Assembly (NCBI RefSeq): GCF_001428005.1
Contig: NZ_LMSB01000001.1
Span: 235,167 to 299,166 of the forward strand
Origin: Arthrobacter sp. Soil736
GTDB taxonomy: Bacteria; Actinomycetota; Actinomycetes; Actinomycetales; Micrococcaceae
Direction of reading: 5' to 3'
Length of the DNA: 64,000 bases
A program made the position numbers and the translations under genes. Shown here piece by piece: positions 44,332 through 53,488 of the stretch; the first letter of the stretch is position 1; every line of letters starts with the position of its first letter. The notes beneath the pieces are model-generated. The model did not search any database. It saw only the letters and a list, made by a program, of their open reading frames with translations, and was not told the origin of the DNA.

Positions 44332-45771
44332 TCAGAGACCCAGGGCGGGCATGCCCAGACCGAATATGTCCTTTAGTGCATATTTCGCCGCGTGGAAGCC
44401 AGGCATGCCTGTCACCCCGGGTCCGGGCGGTGTGGAGGACGAACACAGATAAACCCCGCGGGCCGGCGTGCGCCAGGGAACCGGGGAGACCACCGGCCGC
44501 TGCAGCAGCCCCAGGATGTCCAGCAGCCCTGCACTGAAGTCCCCGCCGATGTAGTTCTGGTTGTAGGCGGCAAGTTCCGACGCCGTGGTCACCTTGTACC
44601 GGACCACGACGTCCCGGAATCCGGGCGCGAAGCGTTCCAGCTGGTCCATGACCGCTGGCCCCATGTCCACTGTGGACCCGGCGGGAACGTGGCAGTAGCT
44701 CCACAGGATATGCCGGTCGCCCGGCGCCCGGGTGGAATCGACCAGGGACGGCTGCGACACGAGGACATACGGCCGCTCCGGGTGCTTCCCCGCGGCAACG
44801 TCTGCTTCGGCCTGGGTCATCTCCGCGCGTGTGCCGCCGACATGGACCGTGCCGGCATCTTCCAGTCCAGGGCCGGTCCACGGCACCGGCCCGGACAGGA
44901 TGAAGTCCACCTTGCACGCGCCGTTGCCGAAGCGGAAAGCCTCCAACGCGCGAAGGTATCCGGCCGGCAGCCGGGTTCCGGCGATGCGTGCCAGGGCTGG
45001 CGGGGCCACGTCCAGCAGCACGGCCCGGGCGGGCTCCAGTTCCGAGAGCGATGAAACCAAGAAATCCGTTTCAATCACGCCCCCGTGAGCCTCGATGTCC
45101 GCGGCCATGGCAGCGGCAATCGCCGATGACCCGCCCACGGGTATGGGCCAGCCCTGGGCATGGGCCAGCGCATTGAGCAGCAGGCCCGCGCCGGCCGCCG
45201 CGGGGGAAGGCAGCCGGGACACGGCGTGGGCTGCCACGCCCGTGAGCAGTGCCGGTACGCGGTCCTGCCTGAAACGGAGGTTCCACAGCGGCGACCCCTG
45301 CTCCAGCGTTCGGAGGCCCATGACCGCAGCGGCCGCCGGCTGGCGCGGAATCCGCAGGAGCTGATCCGACGTGGTCTCCACGATGCCGTCGATGTGCCGC
45401 ACGAGCGGAGCCATGAGCCTGCGGTAGGCACGGCCGTCACGCCCCAGTTCGTCAGCCGTCCGGTCCAGGGACCGGTATGCGAGGGCCGACCGGCCGCGGT
45501 CCAGCGGCGAACCGAACTGGACGGCGGGAATCTTCAGTTCGATCCGGCGCGGCAGCCCGAAGGCCCGGAAAAACGGCGATGCAAGCGCCATGGGATGTAC
45601 GGCGGAGCAGACGTCATGCCAGTGGCCGTCCTCAATGACTTCGGAGGTCCGGGTTCCGCCGCCAATGTCCGGTGCGGCCTCGTAGACATGCACCTTCAGT
45701 CCCGCCCGGGCCATCACGACGGCTGCGGCGAGCCCGTTGGGGCCGGAGCCGACGACGGCGACGTCAGCCAT
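44332..45771 (-). CDS. FAD-dependent oxidoreductase (phytoene-desaturase-like NAD(P)/FAD)
   Basis: 479 residues from ATG 45771. N-terminal FAD Rossmann motif VAVVGSGPNGLAAAVVMARAG with the following Glu in VHVYEAAPDIGG. The later part contains RTSEVIEDGHWHDVCSAVHP and the C-terminal PGVTGMPGFHAAK, similar to the large phytoene dehydrogenase-like/amine oxidase group. The reaction is unknown. It overlaps the upstream glycosyltransferase by eight bases, so the pair is translationally coupled and probably works on one pathway, possibly at the membrane. Confidence 0.85.
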   Translation of the reverse strand: MADVAVVGSGPNGLAAAVVMARAGLKVHVYEAAPDIGGGTRTSEVIEDGHWHDVCSAVHPMALASPFFRAFGLPRRIELKIPAVQFGSPLDRGRSALAYRSLDRTADELGRDGRAYRRLMAPLVRHIDGIVETTSDQLLRIPRQPAAAAVMGLRTLEQGSPLWNLRFRQDRVPALLTGVAAHAVSRLPSPAAAGAGLLLNALAHAQGWPIPVGGSSAIAAAMAADIEAHGGVIETDFLVSSLSELEPARAVLLDVAPPALARIAGTRLPAGYLRALEAFRFGNGACKVDFILSGPVPWTGPGLEDAGTVHVGGTRAEMTQAEADVAAGKHPERPYVLVSQPSLVDSTRAPGDRHILWSYCHVPAGSTVDMGPAVMDQLERFAPGFRDVVVRYKVTTASELAAYNQNYIGGDFSAGLLDILGLLQRPVVSPVPWRTPARGVYLCSSSTPPGPGVTGMPGFHAAKYALKDIFGLGMPALGL

Positions 45772-47233
45772 CGCGGGGGCCCGCCCTCCAGGGCACCACG
45801 GACGCCGCCGGGCGCAGCGGGTCCAGCCGGATCCAGTCAGGGGCATTGTTGAACGGCCCGCCGTGCGGATCGTCCATGAAGTGGCGGCGGATTGGATCGT
45901 ACCGCGGGTCCCAGATGTCCCAGGCAACGCGCAGCATCAAATATGCAGTAGCGAGCATATGTGCCGCAACAGCCAGGACGTAGTAGGGCATGTCGATGTT
46001 GTGCTGTGAAACGCCACCGCTGGTCACTTGGCCAAGATACATCCAGATCGCGGCCCAGTGCAGCCCCTCGATTCCCTGCCAGATGAGGAAGTCTCGCCAC
46101 TTCGGCCGTGCCAGCGCCAGCAGGGGGACCAGCCAGATCACGAACTGCGGGGAGTACACCTTGTTGGTCAGGATGAAGGCCGCAACGATCAGGAAGGCCA
46201 GCTGCGCCAGCCGTGGCCGCTGGGGGGCGGTCAGGGCCAGGACAGCAATGAGGACGCAAGCCACAAGGAATACGTTCAGGGCCAGCGTGTTGATGGCCTC
46301 AGGTGTCAGGGGGGTCCACCGGACGCGCTCAGCCACCAGGTTGTAGGCGAACCAGGGCGAGCTGAACCCGGCCGGGCGGTCCTGGGTGAACTCGAAGAAA
46401 TACTTCCAGCCGGTGGGGTCCCGCACCGCAACTGGCAGATTGACGGCCAGCCAGGCAAGGGCGGCAGCCGCCGCCGTCACCAGGAAGGCGCGGATTTTCC
46501 CGGTGCGCAGGGCCAGCAGGAAGATCGCGCCGAAGACGAGGACGGGATAGAGCTTCGTGGCAGTCCCCAGGCCGATCAGGATCCCGGCGAGGACCAGCCG
46601 CTCCCGTGAAAAGAAGTACATGCCCAGTGCCAGCAGGGCCACGGCCCACATGTCCCAGTTGATCACGCCGGCGAGAACGATTCCGGGCGCCAGGGCCACC
46701 ATGGCCGCATCCCAGGGGCGCCTCCGGGTCATCCGCGCCGTTGCCAGGACAGTGACGATCCAGACAGCGGTGATGAGGGTGGCGTTGACGTCGAAGTAGC
46801 CGAGGATCCGGGCATCCGTGACGCCCCGGCCCGGGACCAGCAGGGCCGTGATTCCGGCGATGATCCCCATGAGCACGGGGTACTCAAACAGAGTGCCGGG
46901 AGTGACAAACGGGAAGGCCCCATCACCGATGCCGCGGTTGCGGAACAGTTCCGGAAAGTCGGAATAGCACGTGGAGTAGAACTGGGAGGGTGTCTCCCAG
47001 CCGTTGACCCGGCAGTAATCCTTGACGGCGATTCCCAGCAGGGCGGCCAGGACGGTGAGGATGATGAGCACGCGTTCCACCGTGAAGAAGCCGGGGGAGA
47101 CGATCCCGGGAGCGGAACGGTAGCCCATGGGCCCGCCGATCAGTTCGGTGAAGTTCCTGAGGAACCGGTCGCTGCGGCTCGGCACGACGAGGCGCGCCCG
47201 CTTTCGATGGGGCGGCGTCTGTGTCTCCTGCAT
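45764..47233 (-). CDS. Glycosyltransferase 87 / DUF2029-like membrane protein
   Basis: 489 residues from ATG 47233 (MQETQTPPHRKRARLVVPSR). Ten or more membrane helices, with a first loop carrying CRVNGWETPSQFYSTCYSDF and YPVLMGIIAG, then the typical GTATKLYPVLVFGAIFLLA block of the GT87/DUF2029 group, which uses polyprenyl-phosphate sugars (Asp of the N-terminal loops). It would add sugars to a lipid or wall polymer on the outer face. The frame runs further upstream to 47398 without family likeness. Coupled to the FAD enzyme. Confidence 0.85.
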   Translation of the reverse strand: MQETQTPPHRKRARLVVPSRSDRFLRNFTELIGGPMGYRSAPGIVSPGFFTVERVLIILTVLAALLGIAVKDYCRVNGWETPSQFYSTCYSDFPELFRNRGIGDGAFPFVTPGTLFEYPVLMGIIAGITALLVPGRGVTDARILGYFDVNATLITAVWIVTVLATARMTRRRPWDAAMVALAPGIVLAGVINWDMWAVALLALGMYFFSRERLVLAGILIGLGTATKLYPVLVFGAIFLLALRTGKIRAFLVTAAAAALAWLAVNLPVAVRDPTGWKYFFEFTQDRPAGFSSPWFAYNLVAERVRWTPLTPEAINTLALNVFLVACVLIAVLALTAPQRPRLAQLAFLIVAAFILTNKVYSPQFVIWLVPLLALARPKWRDFLIWQGIEGLHWAAIWMYLGQVTSGGVSQHNIDMPYYVLAVAAHMLATAYLMLRVAWDIWDPRYDPIRRHFMDDPHGGPFNNAPDWIRLDPLRPAASVVPWRAGPRDG

Positions 47234-47443
47234 ATGTTTGAGCTTACCGGTGCACGTGCAGGGCACGGCGAAGCACCAATTCACCGGAACGCCGTCCTTC
47301 CGAGCGCCTGCTTCTCGTGTCGTACCGATGCGCGGAAACGCGGCGAGAGCCCGCGCGTAGCCGCGCGGGCTCCCTGCGGAGTGCGCTGGGCAAAGCAATC
47401 CATCAGTTCCTCCGTGGTGGACAGGACATTGGTGGACGCGGTG

Positions 47444-47584
47444 TCAGCGCATGCTGCTCATTTGCTGGTGCATCAATACGTAGACGTCCTCCCGTCTCTG
47501 GTCAAGCAGACGGCCGTTGAACTGCGGCTGCTGGTTCATTCCTGAGTTCCGGCCTGAAAGGGCTTCCTGGAGCTTGCGGAGCAT
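47444..47584 (-). CDS. Small protein (46 aa) with strong ribosome-binding site
   Basis: MLRKLQEALSGRNSGMNQQP ... ending VLMHQQMSSMR. The ATG at 47584 is preceded by AAAGGAGGTGA at a spacing of six bases, nearly perfect. The longer frame from 47659 lacks such a site. The protein is hydrophilic, rich in Gln, Arg and Met, with a helical N-terminus, and has no recognised family. The strong site indicates it is translated at a high rate. Confidence 0.55.
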   Translation of the reverse strand: MLRKLQEALSGRNSGMNQQPQFNGRLLDQRREDVYVLMHQQMSSMR

Positions 47585-47997
47585 AGCGTTCACCTCCTTT
47601 CGCTGGGGGCTGGTAGTGCGGCTGGCGGCGCCGACGGCGGTACTGCTGCTGGGTGTCAAGACGGATCCTCGGTCTTCGGGATGGAAAGGGACGGGTTTCC
47701 GGATGGAAAAAGGACGGCAATTCGGGCATGGGAATTAAGGCCATTTGAATTCTGAGAATGGCCGAAAATAGGCATAGAAATGCCCGGTACACAGAAAGAG
47801 AAATCCGCAAAAGCGGTAAATGGCCCCCGAAGCGGTAGCACCGCAGACCCCAACAAGAAGCAGGGTTCCGAATTATGAGGGTGCTGCGCAACCGCGTGGT
47901 TCCGCTACATCAGACCGCCGTGGCCCAGAAAATCCCCCAAAGAGGGGGACCAGTTCCTGCTAACGCTTCCTTGGTGCAGGCACCAGGAGCGTGAGGA

Positions 47998-48093
47998 TCA
48001 GGAGCGGGCGAGTCCGTGAAGAGGGCGCGGGCCAGCAACGAAGGCCGGGAACGCGGTGATGGTCAACTTCCATCCGCTAGTCAAAGTAATCAT
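47998..48093 (-). CDS. Small peptide (31 aa) with strong ribosome-binding site
   Basis: MITLTSGWKLTITAFPAFVA... ending HGLARS. AAAAGGAGGTTGGGAAA precedes the ATG, a near-perfect ribosome-binding site. Too short for usual gene callers. An AT-rich promoter-like stretch and an inverted repeat lie 130-150 bases upstream. It could be a leader peptide, a secreted signal or a membrane peptide; the hydrophobic middle (TITAFPAFVAG) permits membrane contact. Unrecognised. Confidence 0.45.
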   Translation of the reverse strand: MITLTSGWKLTITAFPAFVAGPRPLHGLARS

Positions 48094-48222
48094 TTTCCCA
48101 ACCTCCTTTTCTGCTCTGCCGTTGCACCAGCTGACTGGCCGGACAACGCGCGCCGTGACCCTGGCAAGCCGCACTGGGATCAGAAATAAAATTACACCAA
48201 GAATGGCGTTCTTGACTACTTA

Positions 48223-48244
48223 ATTCTCAAACAAATTCGAGAAT
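48223..48244. promoter_or_regulatory. Operator-like inverted repeat
   Basis: ATTCTCAAAC and ATTCGAGAAT are inverted repeats of one another (8 of 10 positions) around AA. They lie in an AT-rich patch upstream of the 31-aa ORF, on the side from which it would be transcribed. Confidence 0.4.
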
Positions 48245-48260
48245 CACCCGGAATCTATTC

Positions 48261-48842
48261 TTAGAGGCCCCAGCGGACAATAGCAGGAGTCCGTTTGTCC
48301 CAGCCGAGCGTGCACACTTTCGCGGTGCCGAGAATGAAGTGCCGGCCCTCTTCCGGGGCGAGTTCGAGCCATCGTGCCGTGAGGATCCTCGAGAAGTGGC
48401 CGTGGGCCACGATCAGGACATTGTCCAGCCCTGACTCCAGGACCCGTGCCACGATTTTGTCGGCCCGGGCCGCCACGTCACTCAGCTTCTCACCGTTCGG
48501 AACGCCGTGCGTCCAGATCAGGTACTCCGGGTTGTCTTTCCGGATCAGGTCCGAGCTGATGCCCTCGTAGTCGCCGTAGTCCCATTCGACGGCCAGCGGT
48601 TCGTGGACGGCATCCGGGAAGCCGGCGAGTTCGGCGGTCCGGCGTGCACGGCGCAGCGGCGAAGTCAGCACCAGGTCAAAGTCCACGCTGTCCAGGATCT
48701 TGCGTGCCTCCACCGCCTGCTGTTCGCCCTCCACCGTCAGAGGAAGGTCGGTCAGCCCCGTGTACTGGCCGCTCTTGGACCACTCGGTTTCACCGTGCCG
48801 CAGGATCCAGAGCTGGGTACGGGCAATGTTGGCGGCGTTCAC
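48261..48842 (-). CDS. Histidine phosphatase family protein
   Basis: 193 residues from GTG 48842, directly after the TAA of the cca gene. LWILRHGETEWSKSGQYTG carries the RHG phosphoacceptor His, and LTSPLRRARRTAEL, EWDYGDYEG and VAHGHFSRILTARWLEL the other catalytic Arg, Glu and His. A cytosolic phosphatase or phosphoglycerate mutase-like enzyme; similar proteins act on sugar phosphates. Translationally linked to the tRNA nucleotidyltransferase. Confidence 0.93.
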   Translation of the reverse strand: MNAANIARTQLWILRHGETEWSKSGQYTGLTDLPLTVEGEQQAVEARKILDSVDFDLVLTSPLRRARRTAELAGFPDAVHEPLAVEWDYGDYEGISSDLIRKDNPEYLIWTHGVPNGEKLSDVAARADKIVARVLESGLDNVLIVAHGHFSRILTARWLELAPEEGRHFILGTAKVCTLGWDKRTPAIVRWGL

Positions 48843-50378
48843 TTAGGACTCCTGGGTTGGGGAAGGTTCGACGTCGGCGGGAGACTTGGCGGGGTCCGGT
48901 GCCGTAGCGCTCGGCGCGGCGGGCTCCGGAGCTTCGGGGGCTGATTCGGGCTGCTCGGCCCACCAGGCGCGCAGCCGGGACTCGGCGTCGGCCGGGTCCA
49001 GCGGGCCGTGCTCCATCCGTTCCTCCAGCAGGAACTTGTACGCCTTCCCTACCACCGGCCCGGGCCTGAGCCCCAGCAGGGCCATGATCTCGGCACCGTT
49101 CAGGTCCGGCCGCACAGCTTCCAGGGACTCCTGCTCGCGGAGGGCCTCGATCCGTGATTCGAGATCGTCGTAGGCGAAGGACAGCCGCTCGGCCTTGCGC
49201 TGGTTGCGCGTGGTGACGTCCGACCGGGTCAGGCGGTGCAGGCGCTCCAGCAGGGGGCCGGCGTCGGTGATGTAGCGGCGGACCGCAGAGTCGGTCCAGC
49301 CGGCGTCGCCGTAGCCGTAGAAGCGCATGTGGAGTTCCACGAGGCGGGCGACGGCCTTGATGGTGTCGTTGTCGAAGCGGAGGGTCTTCATCCGCTTTGC
49401 GGTGAGTTTGGCCCCCACCATGTCGTGGTGCCGGAAGCTCACCGCGCCGCCCGGTTCGAAGCGGCGCGTAGCCGGCTTGCCGACGTCGTGCATCAGTGCG
49501 GCGAACCGCAGGACGAAGTCCGGGCCGGGCACCGGACCGTCGCCGTCCGTCTCAAGGGATGCCGCCTGCTCGAGTACCTGGAGGGAGTGCTGGTATACGT
49601 CCTTGTGACGGTGGTGTTCGTCGGATTCGAGGCGCAGCGCGGACACTTCGGGCAGCACGAACTCGGCCAGGCCGGTGTCCACCAGCAGATCCACGCCCAC
49701 GCGCGGGTTCCTGCCGCAGATGAGCTTGACGAGTTCATCGCGCACCCGCTCGGAGGAGATGATGCTGATGCGCTCGGCCATCTGGGTCATGGCAACCCGA
49801 ACGTCGTCATGGACGGCCACGCCGAGCTGGGACGCGAACCGCGCCGCGCGCATCATGCGCAGGGGATCGTCGGAAAAGGACGCCTCGGGGGCCCCGGGCG
49901 TCGCCAGCACCGAGGCGTGGAGGTCGCGGACGCCGCCGAACGGGTCGATGAGCTCCATCGACGGCAGCCGCAGTGCCATGGCGTTGATCGTAAAATCGCG
50001 GCGCAGCAGGTCATCGGTGAGCGAGGACCCGAAGGCCACCACTGGCTTACGGGATTCCGGATCGTAGGCCTCGGCGCGGTACGTGGTGATCTCGATCTGG
50101 AAGCCGGCCTTGCGCATGCCGATCGTTCCGAAGGCGCGCCCGATCTCCCAGAAATTGTCGGCCCACTTCTTGATCAGCGCGACGGTCTGGTCCGGGGTGG
50201 CGTCGGTGGTGAAATCAAGGTCCGGGGACGTGCGGCCCAGGAAGAGGTCGCGGACCGGTCCGCCGACGAGCGACAGCTCGTGGCCGGCGTCCACGAACCG
50301 CTGCCCGAGCTCCAGGACCACCGGGTCCACCTGGAAGTCGACGGTGTGGAGATCAGTCTTTTGATGTGCGTGCGCCAT
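48843..50378 (-). CDS. cca: CCA-adding tRNA nucleotidyltransferase
   Basis: 511 residues. LSLVGGPVRDLFLGRTSPDLDFTTDA (GG and DxD of the nucleotidyltransferase), GIMRKAGF-like region RAFGTIGMRKAGFQIEITTY, the RRDFTINAMA template block and an HD domain (AALMHDVGKPATRR), so a class II enzyme of the actinobacterial form. The C-terminal 60 residues are Pro/Ala/Ser-rich and acidic (disordered). It adds CCA to tRNA 3' ends. It is divergent from the NUDIX gene as in other actinobacterial origin regions. Confidence 0.96.
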   Translation of the reverse strand: MAHAHQKTDLHTVDFQVDPVVLELGQRFVDAGHELSLVGGPVRDLFLGRTSPDLDFTTDATPDQTVALIKKWADNFWEIGRAFGTIGMRKAGFQIEITTYRAEAYDPESRKPVVAFGSSLTDDLLRRDFTINAMALRLPSMELIDPFGGVRDLHASVLATPGAPEASFSDDPLRMMRAARFASQLGVAVHDDVRVAMTQMAERISIISSERVRDELVKLICGRNPRVGVDLLVDTGLAEFVLPEVSALRLESDEHHRHKDVYQHSLQVLEQAASLETDGDGPVPGPDFVLRFAALMHDVGKPATRRFEPGGAVSFRHHDMVGAKLTAKRMKTLRFDNDTIKAVARLVELHMRFYGYGDAGWTDSAVRRYITDAGPLLERLHRLTRSDVTTRNQRKAERLSFAYDDLESRIEALREQESLEAVRPDLNGAEIMALLGLRPGPVVGKAYKFLLEERMEHGPLDPADAESRLRAWWAEQPESAPEAPEPAAPSATAPDPAKSPADVEPSPTQES

Positions 50379-50526
50379 AGTTACTTAAGCTTGTCAGAAA
50401 ACCATCCCCAACCACACCAAATCGCGGTCATTGCGGGACGGCGGCCGGAAAGTCCGTCACATGCAGTCCATCTGGAAGTCATGTTCCGGTCATCACCAAC
50501 GGGCAAGAGTCGTTAGAGTGGACTTC

Positions 50527-51075
50527 ATGGCCCATCCCGTACCGAGCGCTCCCGGCAGGAGGACGAATCCACCGTTGCCATCGGCAATAGGTGCCCACGT
50601 CGCGCCCGCCCCGCACTCGGCACCGGCCTCCCTTCCCACCGTTGAGGAAATCTCCGCCGGTGGCGTCGTGGTGGACACGTCCGACGGCGAATTGAGGGTG
50701 GCGATCATCGCCCGCCTTAATAGGGGCGGGCGTCTTGAATGGTGCCTGCCGAAGGGGCATCCGGAAGGCCGGGAAAACAACGAGGAAGCCGCTGTCCGCG
50801 AGATCGCCGAGGAGACCGGCATCGACGGCAAGATCCTGGCCCCGCTGGGCAGCATCGATTACTGGTTCACGGTCAGCGGGCACCGGGTGCACAAGACCGT
50901 GCACCATTACCTTCTGCAGGCGACGGGCGGCGAACTCACCATCGAAAACGATCCTGACAAGGAAGCGGTCGATGTTGCTTGGATTCCCATTCAGGAGCTT
51001 GCCCGCAAGCTGTCCTTTCCCAACGAACGCCGCATCGCGGACCTGGCCCGCGAAGTCCTGCCCGAGCACCTCTGA
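50527..51075 (+). CDS. NUDIX hydrolase
   Basis: 182 residues from ATG 50527. About 45 residues of Pro/Ala-rich N-terminus precede the domain EISAGGVVVDTSDGELRVAI. The Nudix box GHPEGRENNEEAAVREIAEE-TGI fits GX5EX7REUXEEXGU. The substrate is a nucleoside diphosphate derivative; in mycobacteria the gene at this place is MutT4-like. -10-like TAGAGT lies close to the ATG, so translation may be leaderless. 62 bases before murJ. Confidence 0.94.
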   Translation: MAHPVPSAPGRRTNPPLPSAIGAHVAPAPHSAPASLPTVEEISAGGVVVDTSDGELRVAIIARLNRGGRLEWCLPKGHPEGRENNEEAAVREIAEETGIDGKILAPLGSIDYWFTVSGHRVHKTVHHYLLQATGGELTIENDPDKEAVDVAWIPIQELARKLSFPNERRIADLAREVLPEHL

Positions 51076-51137
51076 AGGGCCAGGGCCGCGTGCCGGGACC
51101 CCGAAGATTACGGCGTTCCGCGCGCGCGGGTGAGACG

Positions 51138-53318
51138 ATGAAGACGATGTCAGCAGCCAATCCATCTTCCGAGCAGCCCGCGCAGCCAGGCGATACGCCT
51201 TCCGGTGTCGTGCCTTCCGGCGCGGCTGCTTCCGGCGCTGCCCAGTCCGGAGGGGAACAGTCCGGCGAGGCCCGCTCCAGCGCCGTCATGGCCGCCGGTA
51301 CCCTGGTCTCCCGGATCCTGGGCTTCGGCAAAACCTGGATGCTCGGCGCCGCCCTCGGCCTGGGCTCCACGGTCAATGACACGTTCATCAACGCCAACAA
51401 CCTGCCAAACCTGATCTTCCTGCTCGTTGCCGGCGGCGTGTTCAACGCGGTGCTGGTCCCGCAGATCATCAAAGCCAGCAAGGCTCCGGACAGGGGAGCG
51501 GACTACATCAGCAGGCTGCTCACGCTGGCCGTCCTGGTCCTGTTGTCCCTGACGCTGCTGGTTACCCTGCTGGCCCCCTCGGTCATCGAACTGACCACCC
51601 AGGGTTACTCGCCGCAACAGAAGTCCCTGGCCGTTGCCTTCGCGTTCTGGTGCCTGCCGCAGATCTTCTTCTACGGCCTGTACGCCCTGCTGACCCAGGT
51701 CCTCAATGCCAATGGCGCCTTTGGACCCGCCATGTGGGCGCCCATTATGAACAACATCGTGGCCATCGCAGGCCTCGGCATGTTCATCTGGATTTTCGGC
51801 GCCAACGTGACCAATACGCATTCACTGGACAACTGGGGCGACTCCCAGACGTTCTTTGTCGCCGGCTTCTCCACGATCGGCGTGATTGCCCAGACAGCCA
51901 TTCTGCTGGTCCCCGTGTTCCGGCTGAAGCTGGGACTCCGCCCGCGGTTCGGCTGGCGCGGCGTGGGGCTCGGCCACGCCGCAAGACTGAGCGTCTGGAC
52001 GCTCCTGACTGCCGCCGTCGGGCAGCTTGCGTTCCTCTATGTCATGCGCATCGCCACCATTCCCGGCAGCGAGCGGCTTCGCCTGGAGAAGGCGAATGAC
52101 TTCGGCGCCGCCGCGATGCTGCCCGGCAACGCTGTGCTCGAGGTGGCCAGCCAGCTGTACCTGCTGCCGCACTCGATCATCGCGCTCTCCCTGGCCACCG
52201 TGCTGTTCAACCGGATGACCCGCGCCTCCCAGGACGGGAACCGCGACGAGTTGCGCGATGCCCTGTCCCAGGGACTGCGGACCATGGCGGTGGCGACCGT
52301 TTTCGGCGCCCTGGCGCTTTTCGCGCTGGCGGGACCGCTGGGCATGTTTTTCTCCGGCGGGCGCTCCACGGACGGTGTGCTGCTGGCGCAGACCCTCACC
52401 ATCCTGGCTCTCAGCACGCCGTTCATGAGCGCCAACTTCATGATGTCCCGGGTCTTCTATGCGAACGAGGATGCCCGGACCCCGTTCTACATCCAGCTGG
52501 TCCTCGCACTGGTCAATGTTGTGGCAGCATTTTTCATCCAGTTCCTGCCGTACAACCAGATAATTTTCGCCATCGCCATCCTTTACACGGCGGGCAACAT
52601 CCTGTCCGTGATCGTGAGTGCGTTCTTCCTGCGCCGGCTCCTGGGGCATCTGGACGGACCGCGGATCGCCAACTCCTACATCCGCATGGGCTACGCCGCC
52701 CTCGGTTCGGCCGTGGCCGGCGCGGGCGCGCTGTGGCTGCTGGGCAGCTACAGTCCCGTTGGCTTCGCATGGAGCAGCCGCCTTGCCGCGCTGGTGACCA
52801 TCGTCGTCGTCGGGCCCATCATGCTGACCGCTTATCTGCTCCTGCTGAAGCTGTTCCGCGTCACCGAACTGCGCGACCTTTTGCGGCCGCTGCTGGGACG
52901 CCTGGGCCGTGGCGCTGGCGCCCCTGCGGCAGCCGCGCCAGCTGGCGGGGCGCCTGCTGGTCCGGTGCCTGCTGGTACGGCTTCCGGCAGCGGCGCAACC
53001 GCGCCCGCAGTACGGCGTCCGACGCCGGAGCGCGCCACGGTCTCCGTGGACACCGGTCTGATTCCCAGAATTTCCGGCGAATTCGATGCGGCTTCCTTCC
53101 GTGCCGGGCCGGCGCCCCAGCCGGAACCAGAGCCGCAGCCGGCAAACCATGGCGGGTCCGAGGACCAGGCCGCCACCTACTTGCCGGAAGAGGACGTGCC
53201 CAGCACCGCCCGCGGCAACGCCCTGCGCGAACAGATCCCGCTCCCCGGACGCCGGACCTTCCAGGGAACACCCGGCCAGAACCCGTATTTCAGGCACGGG
53301 CGGAAGAGGAAAAAGTAA
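51138..53318 (+). CDS. murJ: Lipid II flippase MurJ
   Basis: 726 residues from ATG 51138 (MKTMSAANPSS); a second Met at 51147 is equally possible. A Ser/Gly/Ala N-terminal tail is followed by about fourteen membrane helices with AAGTLVSRILGFGKTWMLGA (conserved Arg of helix 1), NNLPNLIFLLVAGGVFNAVLVP and MMSRVFYANEDARTPFYIQL. The C-terminal about 150 residues are a Pro/Ala-rich cytosolic tail ending FRHGRKRKK. It exports lipid II for peptidoglycan synthesis. Mycobacterial MurJ (MviN) is fused to a pseudokinase; here that part is a separate next gene. Confidence 0.95.
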   Translation: MKTMSAANPSSEQPAQPGDTPSGVVPSGAAASGAAQSGGEQSGEARSSAVMAAGTLVSRILGFGKTWMLGAALGLGSTVNDTFINANNLPNLIFLLVAGGVFNAVLVPQIIKASKAPDRGADYISRLLTLAVLVLLSLTLLVTLLAPSVIELTTQGYSPQQKSLAVAFAFWCLPQIFFYGLYALLTQVLNANGAFGPAMWAPIMNNIVAIAGLGMFIWIFGANVTNTHSLDNWGDSQTFFVAGFSTIGVIAQTAILLVPVFRLKLGLRPRFGWRGVGLGHAARLSVWTLLTAAVGQLAFLYVMRIATIPGSERLRLEKANDFGAAAMLPGNAVLEVASQLYLLPHSIIALSLATVLFNRMTRASQDGNRDELRDALSQGLRTMAVATVFGALALFALAGPLGMFFSGGRSTDGVLLAQTLTILALSTPFMSANFMMSRVFYANEDARTPFYIQLVLALVNVVAAFFIQFLPYNQIIFAIAILYTAGNILSVIVSAFFLRRLLGHLDGPRIANSYIRMGYAALGSAVAGAGALWLLGSYSPVGFAWSSRLAALVTIVVVGPIMLTAYLLLLKLFRVTELRDLLRPLLGRLGRGAGAPAAAAPAGGAPAGPVPAGTASGSGATAPAVRRPTPERATVSVDTGLIPRISGEFDAASFRAGPAPQPEPEPQPANHGGSEDQAATYLPEEDVPSTARGNALREQIPLPGRRTFQGTPGQNPYFRHGRKRKK

Positions 53319-53488
53319 CCGCCGGGGGATTTGGCCAGCCCTGTCTCCCTCGGCCGTTGCACAGCATCGGCTAGGATCGACAAAGAACAAGGGTAGTTGC
53401 AGGTCAGTGTCAGCCGGCTTGCTGGAGGTCTCCCCATGGCGAGAAATCGCCAGGCCCGCGCAATTCCCGGACAGCCTAGGAGGAACAC

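Larger units (their letters stand above)
47234..48260. other. AT-richer intergenic region with two small genes
   Basis: About 1 kb between the glycosyltransferase and the phosphatase gene. It is visibly less GC-rich than its neighbours, especially 47700-47830 and 48180-48250. Two very small ORFs with strong ribosome-binding sites (47584 and 48093, minus strand) lie in it. The longer frame 47502-47891 has no good start and I take it as spurious. Confidence 0.55.
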
